A stretch of DNA of 64,000 bases from positions 1,178,001 to 1,242,000 of the forward strand of contig NZ_CP045488.1 of the NCBI RefSeq assembly GCF_009392895.1, in the 5' to 3' direction. Made by a program: the position numbers and the translations under genes. Below the pieces are notes generated by a model. That model had not been told where the DNA came from and made no database searches. It was given only the letters and a program-made list of their open reading frames with translations. The number at the start of each line of letters is the position of its first letter. Position 1 is the stretch's first letter. Positions 34,997 through 45,034 of the stretch are shown here, piece by piece. Source of the DNA: Natronorubrum aibiense (lineage in GTDB: Archaea; Halobacteriota; Halobacteria; Halobacteriales; Natrialbaceae).

Positions 34997-37432
34997 ATGG
35001 CTACGACGGACGGGGACGTGCCCTCGATCGAGCACCCGCTGCTCGAGCCGAACTTCCTCGAGCGCCGACTTTATCAGTTGAAACTCGCCGGCACAGCGGC
35101 GAACGACCACACACTCGTCTGTCTTCCGACTGGACTCGGGAAGACGACGGTGAGCCTGCTCGTGACGGCACGTCGACTCGACGAGGTTGGTGGCAAGTCG
35201 CTGATGCTCGCGCCGACGAAACCCCTCGTCCAGCAACACGCCGACTTTTATCGCGAAGCGCTGCAGGTCCCCGACGAGGAGATCGTTGTCTTCACCGGCG
35301 ACGTCAGCCCGGATGACCGCGCTGAGTTGTGGACGGACGCGACGGTCGTGATGGCGACTCCGCAGGTGATCGAAAACGACCTCGTCGGAAGTCGCATCTC
35401 GCTTGCCGACGTCTCCCACATCACCTTCGACGAGTGTCACCGCGCGACCGGCGACTACGCCTACAACTACATCGCCGAGCGCTACCACGCGGACGCCGAT
35501 AACCCGCTCGTGACGGGGATGAGCGCCTCACCCGGCGGCGACGAGGAGGCCATCCTCGAGGTCTGTGAGAACCTCGGCCTCCGGGAGGTCGAGGTGATGA
35601 CCGAAGACGACGCCGACGTCTCGGAGTTTACTCACAACACCGACGTCGAGTGGGAGCGCATCGACCTCCCCGAGGAGGTCCTCGAGATCCGGGACGCGCT
35701 GAACGAGGTGATCACGGATCGCCTCAAGAAATTAAAAGAGCTGGGCGTCGCAAGCTCGACCCAACCCGACCAGTCCCAGAAGGACCTCAATCGGATGCGA
35801 GCCGAACTGCAACAGCTGATCAACAACGATCAGTCAGAGGGGTTCAAAGGGATGTCCATCCACGCGGAGGTGATGAAGCTCCGACAGGCGGTCACGCTCG
35901 TCGAAACCCAGAGTGTCGAGGCGGTGCGGCGGTACTTCGACCGCCAGCGCAATCAGGCCCGCTCGTCGGGCGCGTCGAAGGCCAGCCAGCGGATGGTCTC
36001 CGATCCGCGCGTGCGAGAGGCGATGCGCAAAGCGGAGTCGTTCGACCAACTCCACCCCAAATACCGCAAGACACGGATGCTGCTGGCCGAGACCCTGGGA
36101 CTGGAGGGCGGCGAGCGGGTGATCGTCTTCACGGAATCCCGCGACACCGCGGAGGCGCTGACCGAGTTCTTGAGCGAGAGTTTCGACGCCAAGCGGTTCG
36201 TCGGACAGGGCGACCGCGAAGGGTCCGACGGGATGACCCAGAAACAGCAACAGAAAGTGCTCGACGACTTCCGTGCAGGGGCGTTCGAAGTGCTCGTCTC
36301 GACGTCGGTCGCCGAGGAGGGACTCGACGTCCCCGAAGTCGACCTCGTGCTCTTCTACGAACCCGTCCCCACGGCGATCCGGTCGATCCAGCGCAAGGGC
36401 CGAACGGGTCGCCAGTCCGAAGGCCGCGTCGTCGTCCTCATGGCCGAGGATACCCGCGACGAGGCTTACTTCTGGATCTCCCAGCGCCGCGAAAAGGAGA
36501 TGGAGTCCGAACTGCGCGACCTGAAAGGGGTTGCGTCCGACCTCGAGGAAGAACTCGACGACTCCCAGCAGGCGTTGACCGACTTCGACGGAGAGAGCGA
36601 AGTGAAAGTAGCTGGTAACGGGGGCAACCCCGACGCAGTCGGCGATTCTTCCAGTGGAAGTGAGGGGGTTTCGCCACAGCCCGGACTGACGGATTTCGCG
36701 GGGGAACCGTCGGACGAGAACGACGGCGATGACGACGACAGCAACTCAGTCGAGACCCACGAGCCCCACGCCGAGGGCGACCTGATCGAGATCGTCGCCG
36801 ACCAGCGCGAGATGGACGCCACCATCGCACGCGAGCTCTCGAAACGAGAGCAGATCGAGATCCGCCTCGAGACGCTCGACGTGGGCGACTACGTCCTGTC
36901 GGATCGGGTCGTCGTCGAGCGCAAGTCCGTCGCCGACTTCGTCGACTCGCTGGTCGACGGCGATCGCTCCGTCTTCGAGCAGGTCGGCGCGATGGCCAGA
37001 CACTACTCGCGGCCCATCGTGGTCGTCGAAGGCGACGGCCTCTACGAACAACGAGACATCCACCCGAACGCGATTCGGGGCGCGCTCTCGAGTCTCGCCG
37101 TCGATTTCGGTGCGAGTGTGCTCCGGACCGAGGGCGAGGGCGAGACGAAAGAACTGCTCGCCGTGGTCGCTAGCCGCGAGCAGGAGACGGCCGACCGCGA
37201 GGTATCGGTTCACGGTGAGAAACAGTCCAAAACGCTCGGCGAGCAACAGGAGTACGTCGTCTCCTCGATCGCCGAGATCGGCCCCGTCACGGCCCGGTCG
37301 CTGCTCGAGGAGTTTGGCACCGTCGAGGCAGTGATGATCGCCAGCGAAGACGAGTTACAGGCCGCCGACGGCGTCGGAAAGGTAACGGCCGAACGGATGC
37401 GAGAGGTTATTGGGAGCGACTACACCGGCTGA
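34997..37432 (+). CDS. hef: Hef: fork-specific helicase/XPF-type nuclease
   Basis: 811 residues from the ATG at 34997, placed so that the protein starts MATTDGDVPSIEHPLLEPNF as usual. The N-terminal SF2 helicase has LPTGLGKTT (Walker A), FDECHR (Walker B), SASPGG (motif III) and QRKGRTGR (motif VI). An acidic linker (about residues 520-590) leads to the ERCC4 nuclease VADQREMDATI ... VVVERKSVADF with the ERKxxxD-type active site, and then helix-hairpin-helix motifs (IGPVTARSLLEEFGTVEAV). Hef processes stalled forks in archaea; both domains look active. Confidence 0.96.
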   Translation: MATTDGDVPSIEHPLLEPNFLERRLYQLKLAGTAANDHTLVCLPTGLGKTTVSLLVTARRLDEVGGKSLMLAPTKPLVQQHADFYREALQVPDEEIVVFTGDVSPDDRAELWTDATVVMATPQVIENDLVGSRISLADVSHITFDECHRATGDYAYNYIAERYHADADNPLVTGMSASPGGDEEAILEVCENLGLREVEVMTEDDADVSEFTHNTDVEWERIDLPEEVLEIRDALNEVITDRLKKLKELGVASSTQPDQSQKDLNRMRAELQQLINNDQSEGFKGMSIHAEVMKLRQAVTLVETQSVEAVRRYFDRQRNQARSSGASKASQRMVSDPRVREAMRKAESFDQLHPKYRKTRMLLAETLGLEGGERVIVFTESRDTAEALTEFLSESFDAKRFVGQGDREGSDGMTQKQQQKVLDDFRAGAFEVLVSTSVAEEGLDVPEVDLVLFYEPVPTAIRSIQRKGRTGRQSEGRVVVLMAEDTRDEAYFWISQRREKEMESELRDLKGVASDLEEELDDSQQALTDFDGESEVKVAGNGGNPDAVGDSSSGSEGVSPQPGLTDFAGEPSDENDGDDDDSNSVETHEPHAEGDLIEIVADQREMDATIARELSKREQIEIRLETLDVGDYVLSDRVVVERKSVADFVDSLVDGDRSVFEQVGAMARHYSRPIVVVEGDGLYEQRDIHPNAIRGALSSLAVDFGASVLRTEGEGETKELLAVVASREQETADREVSVHGEKQSKTLGEQQEYVVSSIAEIGPVTARSLLEEFGTVEAVMIASEDELQAADGVGKVTAERMREVIGSDYTG

Positions 37433-37455
37433 CGGCAACGGGTTCTCGAGCGTGT

Positions 37456-38184
37456 TCACCGGAGCGTTTCGAGCGTCTCGCTCGCCTCGCGGGCGGCTTC
37501 GAGACACTCCGTGGCGTATCGGGGGTCGTCGGTGGCGGCCGCCTCGGCCGCGAACTTTTCTAAGGCCTGCACGAGCGAGGCGTGGGCGGCCTCGAGGTCG
37601 CCGCCGGCGGACGGCGAGGCGGCTGGCGGGCGGCGTGCGGATCGCATATCACCCGTCGCGGGCGCTGCGGTGGTCTGCTCAGTCTGTGGCTGGGCTTGTG
37701 GAGACGATTCGTCCTCGTCCCGGCCCGTCGCGTCGCTCGTTGGGTCGGCATTCGAGGGCGAGTCGGGCGCTCGAGCGCGACGGTCGTTCGCCGTCGTCTC
37801 GGGGGGCCGTTGTGGCTGGTCGTCGCCATCGCGGTCGCTGGCGGCTGCTTCGTCGTCCGCGGCGCCGGACTCGGCTGCTGGCTCGCGGTCTTCGCCGTGG
37901 TCGGCCGCCTCCGTAGCCGCCGGTCGGTTGCTCGATTCCTCGGCCGGCTGGGCCTCGAGATCGGTTCCGCGAACGGCGTCGGGGTTGCCGTGACAGCTCG
38001 GACAGAACGTGGTGTCGTCCTGCTGGAAAAGCGGATCACCGCAGGTGCCACAGTGGGCGTTCGTCATCGTCGCACCTTTGAGCAGCAGATCGCTCATCCG
38101 CTGGGTCGCCTGCCGCTCTTGTTTGTCGCGTTCGTACTTCTCCCGAAGTTTCTCGCGCTCGGCTTCCTTATCGAAGTCGCTCAT
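37456..38184 (-). CDS. Sjogren's syndrome/scleroderma autoantigen 1 (p27)-like zinc protein
   Basis: 242 residues. N-terminal helix DKEAEREKLREKYERDKQERQATQRMSDLLLKGATM precedes a zinc ribbon (CGTCGDPL, CPSCHG), the pattern of the archaeal p27 autoantigen family. About 110 acidic, Pro/Ala-rich disordered residues follow, then a C-terminal helix. Function is unknown. The gene is convergent with hef. Confidence 0.85.
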   Translation of the reverse strand: MSDFDKEAEREKLREKYERDKQERQATQRMSDLLLKGATMTNAHCGTCGDPLFQQDDTTFCPSCHGNPDAVRGTDLEAQPAEESSNRPAATEAADHGEDREPAAESGAADDEAAASDRDGDDQPQRPPETTANDRRARAPDSPSNADPTSDATGRDEDESSPQAQPQTEQTTAAPATGDMRSARRPPAASPSAGGDLEAAHASLVQALEKFAAEAAATDDPRYATECLEAAREASETLETLR

Positions 38185-38236
38185 ACCCGTCTAGAGACGG
38201 TGGACCATGGAAAAAGCTGCGAAGGTCGAATCCGTC

Positions 38237-38701
38237 TCAGCGCTCACCCTCGAGTGCGGCTTCGACCGCGTCGACGGCTGCCTCGGGCGTTTCGACGGTC
38301 TCGAGCACGTCCTCGAGAGCCGGAACGTCGTGGGTCTCGAGGCCGACGACGGGCCGGTCGTAGATGCCGGCAAAGCCCAGTTCCGAGAGCGTGCCGACGC
38401 CGCCGGCGAGCGCAATGACCGCATCGCCGTTCAGCGGGACGAGCGCGTTCCGCGCGTGGCCCAGCCCGGTCGCGATAGGGATGTCGACGTAGTCGTTCGC
38501 CTGCTCGCGGCGCTCGCTTGGGAGGATACCGATCGTCGTGCCACCTTCGGCTTTGGCACCGCGACAGACGGCCTCCATCGTCCCGCTGCGGCCGCCACAG
38601 ACGACCGTATGGCCTCGAGCCGCGAGTTCGCGGCCGACGGCCTCGGCGCGGACTGCCTGCTCGTCGGTGATCTCGCCGCCGCCGATAACGCTGACGCGCA
38701 T
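38237..38701 (-). CDS. TIGR00725/LOG-type Rossmann protein
   Basis: 154 residues from the ATG at 38701 (MRVSVIGGGEITDEQ). It contains VVCGGRSGTMEAVCRGAKAEGGTTIGILPS and LAGGVGTLSELGFA, the latter a variant of the PGGxGTxxE motif of lysine-decarboxylase-like (LOG) phosphoribohydrolases. This subgroup is separate from true cytokinin-type LOG enzymes and its substrate is not known to me; a nucleotide is likely. The terminal helix is acidic. Confidence 0.8.
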   Translation of the reverse strand: MRVSVIGGGEITDEQAVRAEAVGRELAARGHTVVCGGRSGTMEAVCRGAKAEGGTTIGILPSERREQANDYVDIPIATGLGHARNALVPLNGDAVIALAGGVGTLSELGFAGIYDRPVVGLETHDVPALEDVLETVETPEAAVDAVEAALEGER

Positions 38702-38833
38702 ACGTGTGGTCCTGCGGCCGATGCGTATCATCGATTCGGTCTCGAGTCGATCACTGGCACTCGATGGCAAGGCCGTGCGAGTGACTATCATTCCGACGGA
38801 TTTAACGCGTAGGACGGATGATGTTTACGTGGT

Positions 38834-39748
38834 ATGACGAAAGTTAGCGTGGTCGGCGCGGCTGGGACGGTCGGAGCCGCTGCGGGCTACAACATCGCGC
38901 TTCGGGATATCGCGGACGAACTCGTCTTCGTCGACATTCCGGACCAGGAGGATACGACGATCGGGCAGGCCGCGGACGCCAACCACGGCGCAGCCTACGA
39001 CTCGAACACGACGATCCGGCAGGGAGACTACGAGGCAACCGAGGGGTCGGACGTCGTCGTCATCACGGCTGGGATCCCGCGCCAGCCGGGCCAGACCCGA
39101 ATCGATCTGGCGGAAGACAACGCCCCGATCATGGAGGACATCGGCTCCTCGCTGGCCGAGTACAACGACGACTTCGTGACGGTGACGACGTCAAATCCCG
39201 TCGACTTGCTCAATCGTCACCTCTACGAGGCGGGTGATCGCGCACGTGAGAAAGTGATCGGTTTCGGCGGCCGACTCGACTCTGCGCGCTTCCGGTACGT
39301 GATCTCCCAGCGCTACGACGCCCCCGTCAAGAACGTCGAGGCGACCATCCTCGGTGAACACGGCGACGCGCAGGTCCCCGTCTTCTCGAAAGTCCGAGTC
39401 GACGGTCAGGACCTCGAGTTCACCGACGAGGAGAAAGACGAACTGCTCTCCGAGCTCCAGACCTCCGCGATGAACGTCATCGAGAAGAAAGGCGCGACCC
39501 AGTGGGGGCCGGCGACCGGCGTCGGGCACATGGTTGAGGCGATCCTCCGCGATACGGGCGAAGTGCTCCCCGGAAGTGTCGTCCTCGAGGGCGAGTACGG
39601 TCACAAAGACACCGCCTTCGGTGTCCCCGTCAAACTGGGCTCGAACGGCGTCGAAGAGGTCGTCGAGTGGGACCTCACCGAGTTCGAGCGCAACCAACTC
39701 GGCGAAGCCGCAGAGAAGCTCTCGGACCAGTACGAGAAAATCGCGTAA
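38834..39748 (+). CDS. mdh: Malate dehydrogenase (LDH-like type)
   Basis: 304 residues, the usual haloarchaeal length. NAD-binding [17 protein letters not shown], the coenzyme-selecting acidic residue in [23 protein letters not shown] with substrate-binding arginines, TTSNPVDLL, and the catalytic His in [14 protein letters not shown]. It oxidises malate to oxaloacetate in the citric acid cycle and is a classic tetrameric halophilic enzyme. A six-T run at 39771 follows the stop codon. Confidence 0.96.
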   Translation: MTKVSVVGAAGTVGAAAGYNIALRDIADELVFVDIPDQEDTTIGQAADANHGAAYDSNTTIRQGDYEATEGSDVVVITAGIPRQPGQTRIDLAEDNAPIMEDIGSSLAEYNDDFVTVTTSNPVDLLNRHLYEAGDRAREKVIGFGGRLDSARFRYVISQRYDAPVKNVEATILGEHGDAQVPVFSKVRVDGQDLEFTDEEKDELLSELQTSAMNVIEKKGATQWGPATGVGHMVEAILRDTGEVLPGSVVLEGEYGHKDTAFGVPVKLGSNGVEEVVEWDLTEFERNQLGEAAEKLSDQYEKIA

Positions 39749-39770
39749 GCACCGAACGTACCGACGGCGC

Positions 39771-39776
39771 TTTTTT
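39771..39776 (+). terminator. T-run terminator of mdh
   Basis: TTTTTT, 23 bases behind the mdh stop, preceded by a GC-rich stretch. It fits intrinsic archaeal termination. Confidence 0.55.
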
Positions 39777-39876
39777 CGGCGGAAGCGACAATGCCAGCCG
39801 ATCAGCAGCTTGCACACGACATCGCACTGCGAGAAGCAGATCAGTGCCACCACCGGCGATCCGGCGACGGTCGAAC

Positions 39877-40122
39877 CTACGGAATCAACTGCTCGCCGTC
39901 GTCGTCGTAGATTTTGATCGCGTCGACGGGACAGGTTCGCGCGGCGAACTTCGCGTCGAGTTCCGCGTCTTCGGGTACCTCACGAACGAAGACACCGCCC
40001 TCGACTTCCTCCGAGTCGTTCAGGATCGCCTTGCCCTTCGACTTGTCCTTCTCGAACTCGCTCCACTCGGCGACACACTGGAACATCCCGATACAGGTGT
40101 CCTCGTCGTATTCGATCTTCAT
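39877..40122 (-). CDS. Small ferredoxin, three-cysteine type
   Basis: 81 residues: MKIEYDEDTCIGMFQCVAEW at the start and AARTCPVDAIKIYDDDGEQLIP at the end. Only three cysteines are present (C10, C16 and the one in CPVDAI); the position of the second Cys of a CxxCxxC motif holds Met. This pattern fits a [3Fe-4S] cluster or a 4Fe cluster with a non-Cys ligand. Such ferredoxins often serve cytochrome P450-type oxygenases or oxidoreductases. The gene is monocistronic. Confidence 0.85.
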   Translation of the reverse strand: MKIEYDEDTCIGMFQCVAEWSEFEKDKSKGKAILNDSEEVEGGVFVREVPEDAELDAKFAARTCPVDAIKIYDDDGEQLIP

Positions 40123-40209
40123 ACGCGGTCGTTCGGCAGTCGTCGATAAAGCCCTGACGGGATACAGAGTACGCAGCTGGTGGAGTGGTCGGGCGATGAT
40201 GCGGGGTGT

Positions 40210-40279
40210 CCGTCAGTGTCAGTACACCCGCGACCCGTCCCACGGGTTATCGGTCCACCGGGACAGTGGGCCGTCTGAC
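40210..40279 (-). repeat. Possible interspersed repeat R2, inverted copy
   Basis: The reverse strand reads TCAGACGGCCCACTGTCCCG and, farther on, GGTGTACTGACACTGACGG. These resemble the ends of the segment at 22412-22474. Aligned by eye only. Confidence 0.35.
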
Positions 40280-40380
40280 TCGAGTCAGCGGCATTCGGAG
40301 TCGAGACGACGCGGGAGACGGCCTCGAATGTCCCCGAAGTGAACGTTTTTCCCGCACGTTACCCAATAGGTGAAGACGGA

Positions 40381-41589
40381 ATGGTCACACTGTCGTTCGT
40401 GGCGCTCGTCGGGGCTGCTGTCGTCACCTGCGTGTTTATGGCGTGGGTGCTTGGTGCAAACAGTAACTCGCCGCCGTTTGCCCCCGCGATCGGCGCGAAC
40501 GCGATCTCGACGATGCAGGCCGCGTTCGTTATCGGCCTGCTCGCAGCCGCCGGGGCGCTCATGCAGGGCGGAAGTATCTCCGAGACGGTCGGTGCCGATC
40601 TCATCGACGGCGTGACGATTACGCCGCTTGCGGCCACCGCGGGGCTGCTCACTGCAGCGACGTTTATGGCGATCGGAATCTACACGCGGTATCCGATTCC
40701 TGCCGCGTTCGCGACGACGGGTGCGATGGTCGGCGTCGGCCTCTCGCTTGGCGGCGATCCAGCGACAGCGACCTACCAGCGACTGGGCACGTTCTGGCTG
40801 CTCGTGCCCTTCATGTCCGGCGGACTGGCGTACGCGACCGCAGTCACCCTGCGCCGCGACGACATCCCCGAATCGGTCGGCGTGCCGCTACTGGCGGGCA
40901 TTGTCGGCGCGATCGTCGCGAACATTCGACTTGGCGTCATCCCCGATCCGGCAGCCGATCAGGGTAGTCTTGCGAATTTCGTTGCCCGTCAGTTCGGCGG
41001 TGGCCCAGCGCTCGTCGCAGGCGCGGACCTCGGTACCGTGATCGTGACGATCGCCCTCGGTGCGCTCGCCTTCTACTGGGTTCGAAAACGCGTCCTTATC
41101 GACGTCGACGGCGGGATTCGATCGTTTCTGCTCGTCCTCGGCGGGATCGTCGCCTTCTCCTCTGGTGGCTCGCAGGTCGGGCTCGCGACCGGGCCGCTCG
41201 AGAACCTCTTTCGGGTCGAACTCGGCCTGCCGGGAATCACACTGCTCGCGCTGGGTGCAGCCGGCATCCTCGCCGGCGCGTGGATGGGCGCACCGCGACT
41301 GTTGCAGGCGACCTCGAGAGAGTACGCCCAGCTCGGCGTTCGGCGCTCGATCGCGGCGCTCGTTCCGGGCTTTATCATCGCGCAGTTAGCGATCGCGCTC
41401 GGGATCCCCATTTCGCTGAACAACATCATCCTCTCGGGAGTAATCGGTGGTGGGCTGGCAGCCGGCTCGGCGGGCGTCTCGCGGCGTAAAATCGGGTTTA
41501 CGATCATGTTCTGGCTGTTGACACTCGGTAGTTCGATTGCCGTCGGCTACGGCCTCTACCAGCTGTTCGCGGCGATCATCGGCGGCTGA
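40381..41589 (+). CDS. pit: Inorganic phosphate permease (PiT family)
   Basis: 402 residues and about ten to eleven membrane helices. The N-terminal GANSNSPPFAPAIGANAIS is the GANDVANAxxPAIG-like signature of PiT, and a second repeat unit lies in the C-terminal half (IPISLNNIILSGVIGGGLAAG). It couples phosphate uptake to a cation gradient. No PhoU gene is next to it. Confidence 0.9.
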   Translation: MVTLSFVALVGAAVVTCVFMAWVLGANSNSPPFAPAIGANAISTMQAAFVIGLLAAAGALMQGGSISETVGADLIDGVTITPLAATAGLLTAATFMAIGIYTRYPIPAAFATTGAMVGVGLSLGGDPATATYQRLGTFWLLVPFMSGGLAYATAVTLRRDDIPESVGVPLLAGIVGAIVANIRLGVIPDPAADQGSLANFVARQFGGGPALVAGADLGTVIVTIALGALAFYWVRKRVLIDVDGGIRSFLLVLGGIVAFSSGGSQVGLATGPLENLFRVELGLPGITLLALGAAGILAGAWMGAPRLLQATSREYAQLGVRRSIAALVPGFIIAQLAIALGIPISLNNIILSGVIGGGLAAGSAGVSRRKIGFTIMFWLLTLGSSIAVGYGLYQLFAAIIGG

Positions 41590-41598
41590 GTTGGCGAC

Positions 41599-42030
41599 TC
41601 ATTCGAGAACCGTCACCGGCTCGTCGGTGCGTTCGACGATGGTCGTAGCGACGCCGCGGCCGAGAAACCGCCGGACGAATCCGGGTGTCGTCGTTCCGTG
41701 TCCGTGCATAACCACGTGATCGACGGCTTCATCGCTTGCATACTGCGGAACGACGGTCCCGGGACGTCCTTCGAGGACGTCGACCCGAACCCCCTCGCCC
41801 GCCGCGTCGTCGTCGACCGACTCGAGCAGTGATGCTGCGCGCTGGTGTGTCTGCTCGAGACGATCCGCGTCTCGCTCGAGCACCCCGCCCTCGCTCAACG
41901 GGGCGTCGAGCGGCGTCACGACAGCCAGCAGCGTCACGTCCGCGTCGGGAAACGTCTCGAGCGCGTAGGCAAGCGCCTCGTCCTCTCGCGGCCGGCCGAG
42001 GGTTGGGACGAGGACGTGATCGGGAGCCAT
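41599..42030 (-). CDS. Universal stress protein (UspA family)
   Basis: 143 residues from the ATG at 42030 ([20 protein letters not shown]). It has the alternating alpha/beta UspA fold and ends [25 protein letters not shown]. The ATP-binding loop is degenerate: [19 protein letters not shown] is close to the GxxGxxG(S/T) pattern. The gene is convergent with the phosphate permease with 9 bases between stops, and upstream of it lies the divergent hel308 gene. Confidence 0.87.
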   Translation of the reverse strand: MAPDHVLVPTLGRPREDEALAYALETFPDADVTLLAVVTPLDAPLSEGGVLERDADRLEQTHQRAASLLESVDDDAAGEGVRVDVLEGRPGTVVPQYASDEAVDHVVMHGHGTTTPGFVRRFLGRGVATTIVERTDEPVTVLE

Positions 42031-42136
42031 ACGGCCGTGTTCAGTCGCGACCCCTATCGGTTTATCGGCGGGCGGGTGCAAGGAGCGCGCTTCTCGAGAC
42101 GATACTTTAAACCGGGGGACGCGCCAAAGACGGATA

Positions 42137-44488
42137 ATGAATCTCGAGGAGCTGTCGGGGCTCCCACCCGGTGCCATCGACCACTTCCAGCGCGAGGGCA
42201 TCGAGGAGCTCTACCCGCCACAGGCCAAGGCGGTCGAGGCCGGCGCGACCGACGGCGACAGCCTCGTCGCCGCCGTCCCCACCGCCAGCGGGAAGACGAT
42301 GATCGCTGCCCTCTCGATGCTATCGGCGATCGAACGCGGTGGAAAAGCACTCTACATCGTCCCCCTGCGAGCGCTCGCCAGCGAGAAAAAGACCGAGTTC
42401 GAGGCCTACGAGGAGTTCGGCGTCACCGTCGGCGTCACGACGGGCAACTACGACTCGACCAGCGAGTGGCTCGCTACGAAAGACATCATCGTCGCGACCA
42501 GCGAGAAGGTCGACTCGCTCGTTCGAAACGGTGCCGACTGGCTCTCGGATCTCACCTGCGTCGTCAGCGACGAGGTCCACCTCATCGACGACCGCAATCG
42601 AGGGCCGACCCTCGAGGTGACCCTCGCTAAACTCCGGCGACTCAACCCCGGAATGCAGGTCGTCGCGCTCTCGGCGACGGTCGGCAACGCCGACGAGATC
42701 GCCGACTGGCTCAACGCCGCGCTGGTCGACACCGACTGGCGACCGATCGACCTGCAGATGGGCGTCCACTACGGCAACGCCCTCAACTTCAACGACGGCT
42801 CGACACGTGAAGTCCCCGTGGAGGGAAGCGAAAAACAGGAGGCTGCGCTCGTCCGGGACATCCTCGAGGAGGGCGGCTCCTCGCTCGTCTTCGTCAACTC
42901 CCGGCGCAACGCCGAAGCCGCCGCGCGCCGGCTGGGCCAAGTCTCGACCCGTGAACTCACCGACGACGAGCGCGCTGAACTGGCCGAGTTAGCCGAGGAA
43001 ATCCGCGAGGACAGCGACACCGAGACGAGCACGGAGTTGGCCGACTGCGTCGAACGCGGTGCGGCGTTTCACCACGCCGGTCTCTCGAGCACCCAGCGAA
43101 CCCTCGTCGAGGACGCTTTCCGCGACCGGTTGCTGAAGGTCATCTCGGCGACGCCGACGCTCGCCGCTGGTGTCAACACGCCCGCCCGGCGCGTCATCGT
43201 TCGTGACTGGCGGCGGTTCGACCCCAGCGCGGGCGGGATGGCCCCGCTCGACGTCCTCGAGGTCCACCAGATGATGGGGCGGGCGGGCCGGCCGGGACTC
43301 GACCCCTACGGCGAGGCCGTCTTGCTCGCGAAAAGTCACGAGGACAGTCAGGAGCTGTTCGACCGCTACATCTGGGCCGAGCCCGAGCCCGTCCGCTCGA
43401 AGCTGGCGGCCGAACCAGCCCTGCGGACCCACGTGCTCGCGACCATCGCCTCCGGCTTCGCCCGCACGCGCGAGGAGCTACTCGAGTTCCTCGAGGCGAC
43501 CCTCTATGCGAGCCAGTCGACCGAGGCGGGCCGGCTCGAGACAGTGACCGACACGGTCTTGGGGTATCTCGAGTCGAACGACTTCATCGAACGCGAGGGC
43601 GGGACCGAGACGACGAACGACGACGCCGGCGCGTTCACTTCCGCGGCCGACCTCGCTGCACAGCAGTCCTCACAGACCGACGAACGGCTCGAGGCGACTA
43701 ACCTCGGCCACACCGTCTCTCGACTGTACCTCGACCCGATGAGCGCCGCCGAAATCGTCCACGGCCTCGAGGACGCCGACGAGCGCCCGACCGCGCTGGG
43801 GCTGTACCAACTCGTCTCGCGGACGCCAGATATGTACGAACTCTACCTCCGGTCGGGCGAAGCCGAGCAGTACGGCGAACTGTTCTACGAGCGCGAGGCC
43901 GAACTGCTCGGCGATGCGCCAAGCGAGTTCGAGGACGAGCGCTTCGAGGACTGGCTGGCCGCGCTCAAGACGGGCAAACTACTCGCAGACTGGGCCAGCG
44001 AGGACAATGAGGATCGACTCACCGAACGGTACCAGATCGGCCCCGGCGACCTCCGGGGAAAAGTCGACACCGCCGAGTGGCTGCTCGGGGCGGCCGAGTC
44101 GTTGGCCACCGAGATCGACAGCGAGTGGACCGTCGCCGTCCGCGAGGCGCGCGCGCGTGTCGAACACGGCGTCGGTGAGGAGTTACTCGAGCTCGTCTCC
44201 GTCGGCGGCGTGGGTCGCAAACGCGCCCGCCGGCTCTACGAGGTCGGCATCGAGGAGCCGGCCGACCTCCGGAGCGCGGACAAAGGTGTCGTTTTGAACG
44301 CGCTCAAGGGAGCGAAGACGGCCGAAACCATCCTCGAGAACGCTGGCCGGGAAGATCCTTCGATGGAAGACGTCGAGCCCACGGCATCGGCCGCAGATGG
44401 CGGAGCGACCGACTCGAGTCACGATGCCAATGCGACAGCGACGACCGAACGCGACGACGACAGCCAGACGAGTCTGGGTGATTTCTAA
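42137..44488 (+). CDS. hel308: Hel308 superfamily 2 DNA helicase
   Basis: 783 residues. Q-motif region [16 protein letters not shown], Walker [25 protein letters not shown] (DExH), [10 protein letters not shown] (motif III), and [16 protein letters not shown] (motif VI). Winged-helix and ratchet domains follow, and the C-terminal [17 protein letters not shown] is a helix-hairpin-helix. The last 60 residues are acidic and disordered, ending QTSLGDF, a PIP-box-like PCNA-binding tail (QxxLxxF). It unwinds lagging strands at stalled forks. The stop codon shares one base with the next gene. Confidence 0.96.
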   Translation: MNLEELSGLPPGAIDHFQREGIEELYPPQAKAVEAGATDGDSLVAAVPTASGKTMIAALSMLSAIERGGKALYIVPLRALASEKKTEFEAYEEFGVTVGVTTGNYDSTSEWLATKDIIVATSEKVDSLVRNGADWLSDLTCVVSDEVHLIDDRNRGPTLEVTLAKLRRLNPGMQVVALSATVGNADEIADWLNAALVDTDWRPIDLQMGVHYGNALNFNDGSTREVPVEGSEKQEAALVRDILEEGGSSLVFVNSRRNAEAAARRLGQVSTRELTDDERAELAELAEEIREDSDTETSTELADCVERGAAFHHAGLSSTQRTLVEDAFRDRLLKVISATPTLAAGVNTPARRVIVRDWRRFDPSAGGMAPLDVLEVHQMMGRAGRPGLDPYGEAVLLAKSHEDSQELFDRYIWAEPEPVRSKLAAEPALRTHVLATIASGFARTREELLEFLEATLYASQSTEAGRLETVTDTVLGYLESNDFIEREGGTETTNDDAGAFTSAADLAAQQSSQTDERLEATNLGHTVSRLYLDPMSAAEIVHGLEDADERPTALGLYQLVSRTPDMYELYLRSGEAEQYGELFYEREAELLGDAPSEFEDERFEDWLAALKTGKLLADWASEDNEDRLTERYQIGPGDLRGKVDTAEWLLGAAESLATEIDSEWTVAVREARARVEHGVGEELLELVSVGGVGRKRARRLYEVGIEEPADLRSADKGVVLNALKGAKTAETILENAGREDPSMEDVEPTASAADGGATDSSHDANATATTERDDDSQTSLGDF

Positions 44489-45006
44489 TGAAGCTCCTCG
44501 AATGTACACTCGAGATCGACGATATCGACGCGTTCGTCGCCCGACTTGGCGAGATCGGCGAGCGCCACGACGTGACAATTCAGGCGTTCGACGCCAGCTA
44601 CGTTGCTGACCGAACTCACCTCGATCGCGCCGTGGAACTGGCCGACCGTGCCATCGCCCGCGGCGAGAACATCGCCCGAGACCGCGCCGTCGAGATCTTG
44701 CTGTACGCCGCCGGCCGTCGACAGATCGATGATGCCCTCGAGATGGGCGTCGGTGAGGGCAGACAGCAGGCAGTAGTGCTGATCGACGCCGATTCCAGCG
44801 GAAACGAAGGGAGTCGAGCGGAGGCGGCCGCCCTCGAGGCGCTCCGCGAGTTCGCTGTCGTCGACACCGAGCCAACGCTCGAGTCACCTGATGAGAAAAC
44901 GTTGTGTTCGTTCTTCGAGATCACCGACGCCGAACGCGCGGCGACCGACGCCTCGCTCGCTGCCTTGGTCTGCGAGCGGGTCGCTCTCCTCGAGGTCGAA
45001 AAGTAG
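44488..45006 (+). CDS. cgi121: KEOPS complex subunit Cgi121
   Basis: 172 residues. The family pattern is visible: LECTLEIDDIDAFVARLGEIGERH, IQAFDASYVADRTHLDRAVELADRA, then the conserved EILLYAAGRRQIDDALEMGVGEGRQQAVVLI. Cgi121 binds the CCA end of tRNA and the Bud32 kinase in KEOPS, which makes t6A37 in tRNA. It overlaps hel308 by one base (TAATG), an arrangement common in archaea, so the two are cotranslated. Confidence 0.92.
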   Translation: MKLLECTLEIDDIDAFVARLGEIGERHDVTIQAFDASYVADRTHLDRAVELADRAIARGENIARDRAVEILLYAAGRRQIDDALEMGVGEGRQQAVVLIDADSSGNEGSRAEAAALEALREFAVVDTEPTLESPDEKTLCSFFEITDAERAATDASLAALVCERVALLEVEK

Positions 45007-45034
45007 GGTCTATCGACGCCCTCATCCCGCGCCG

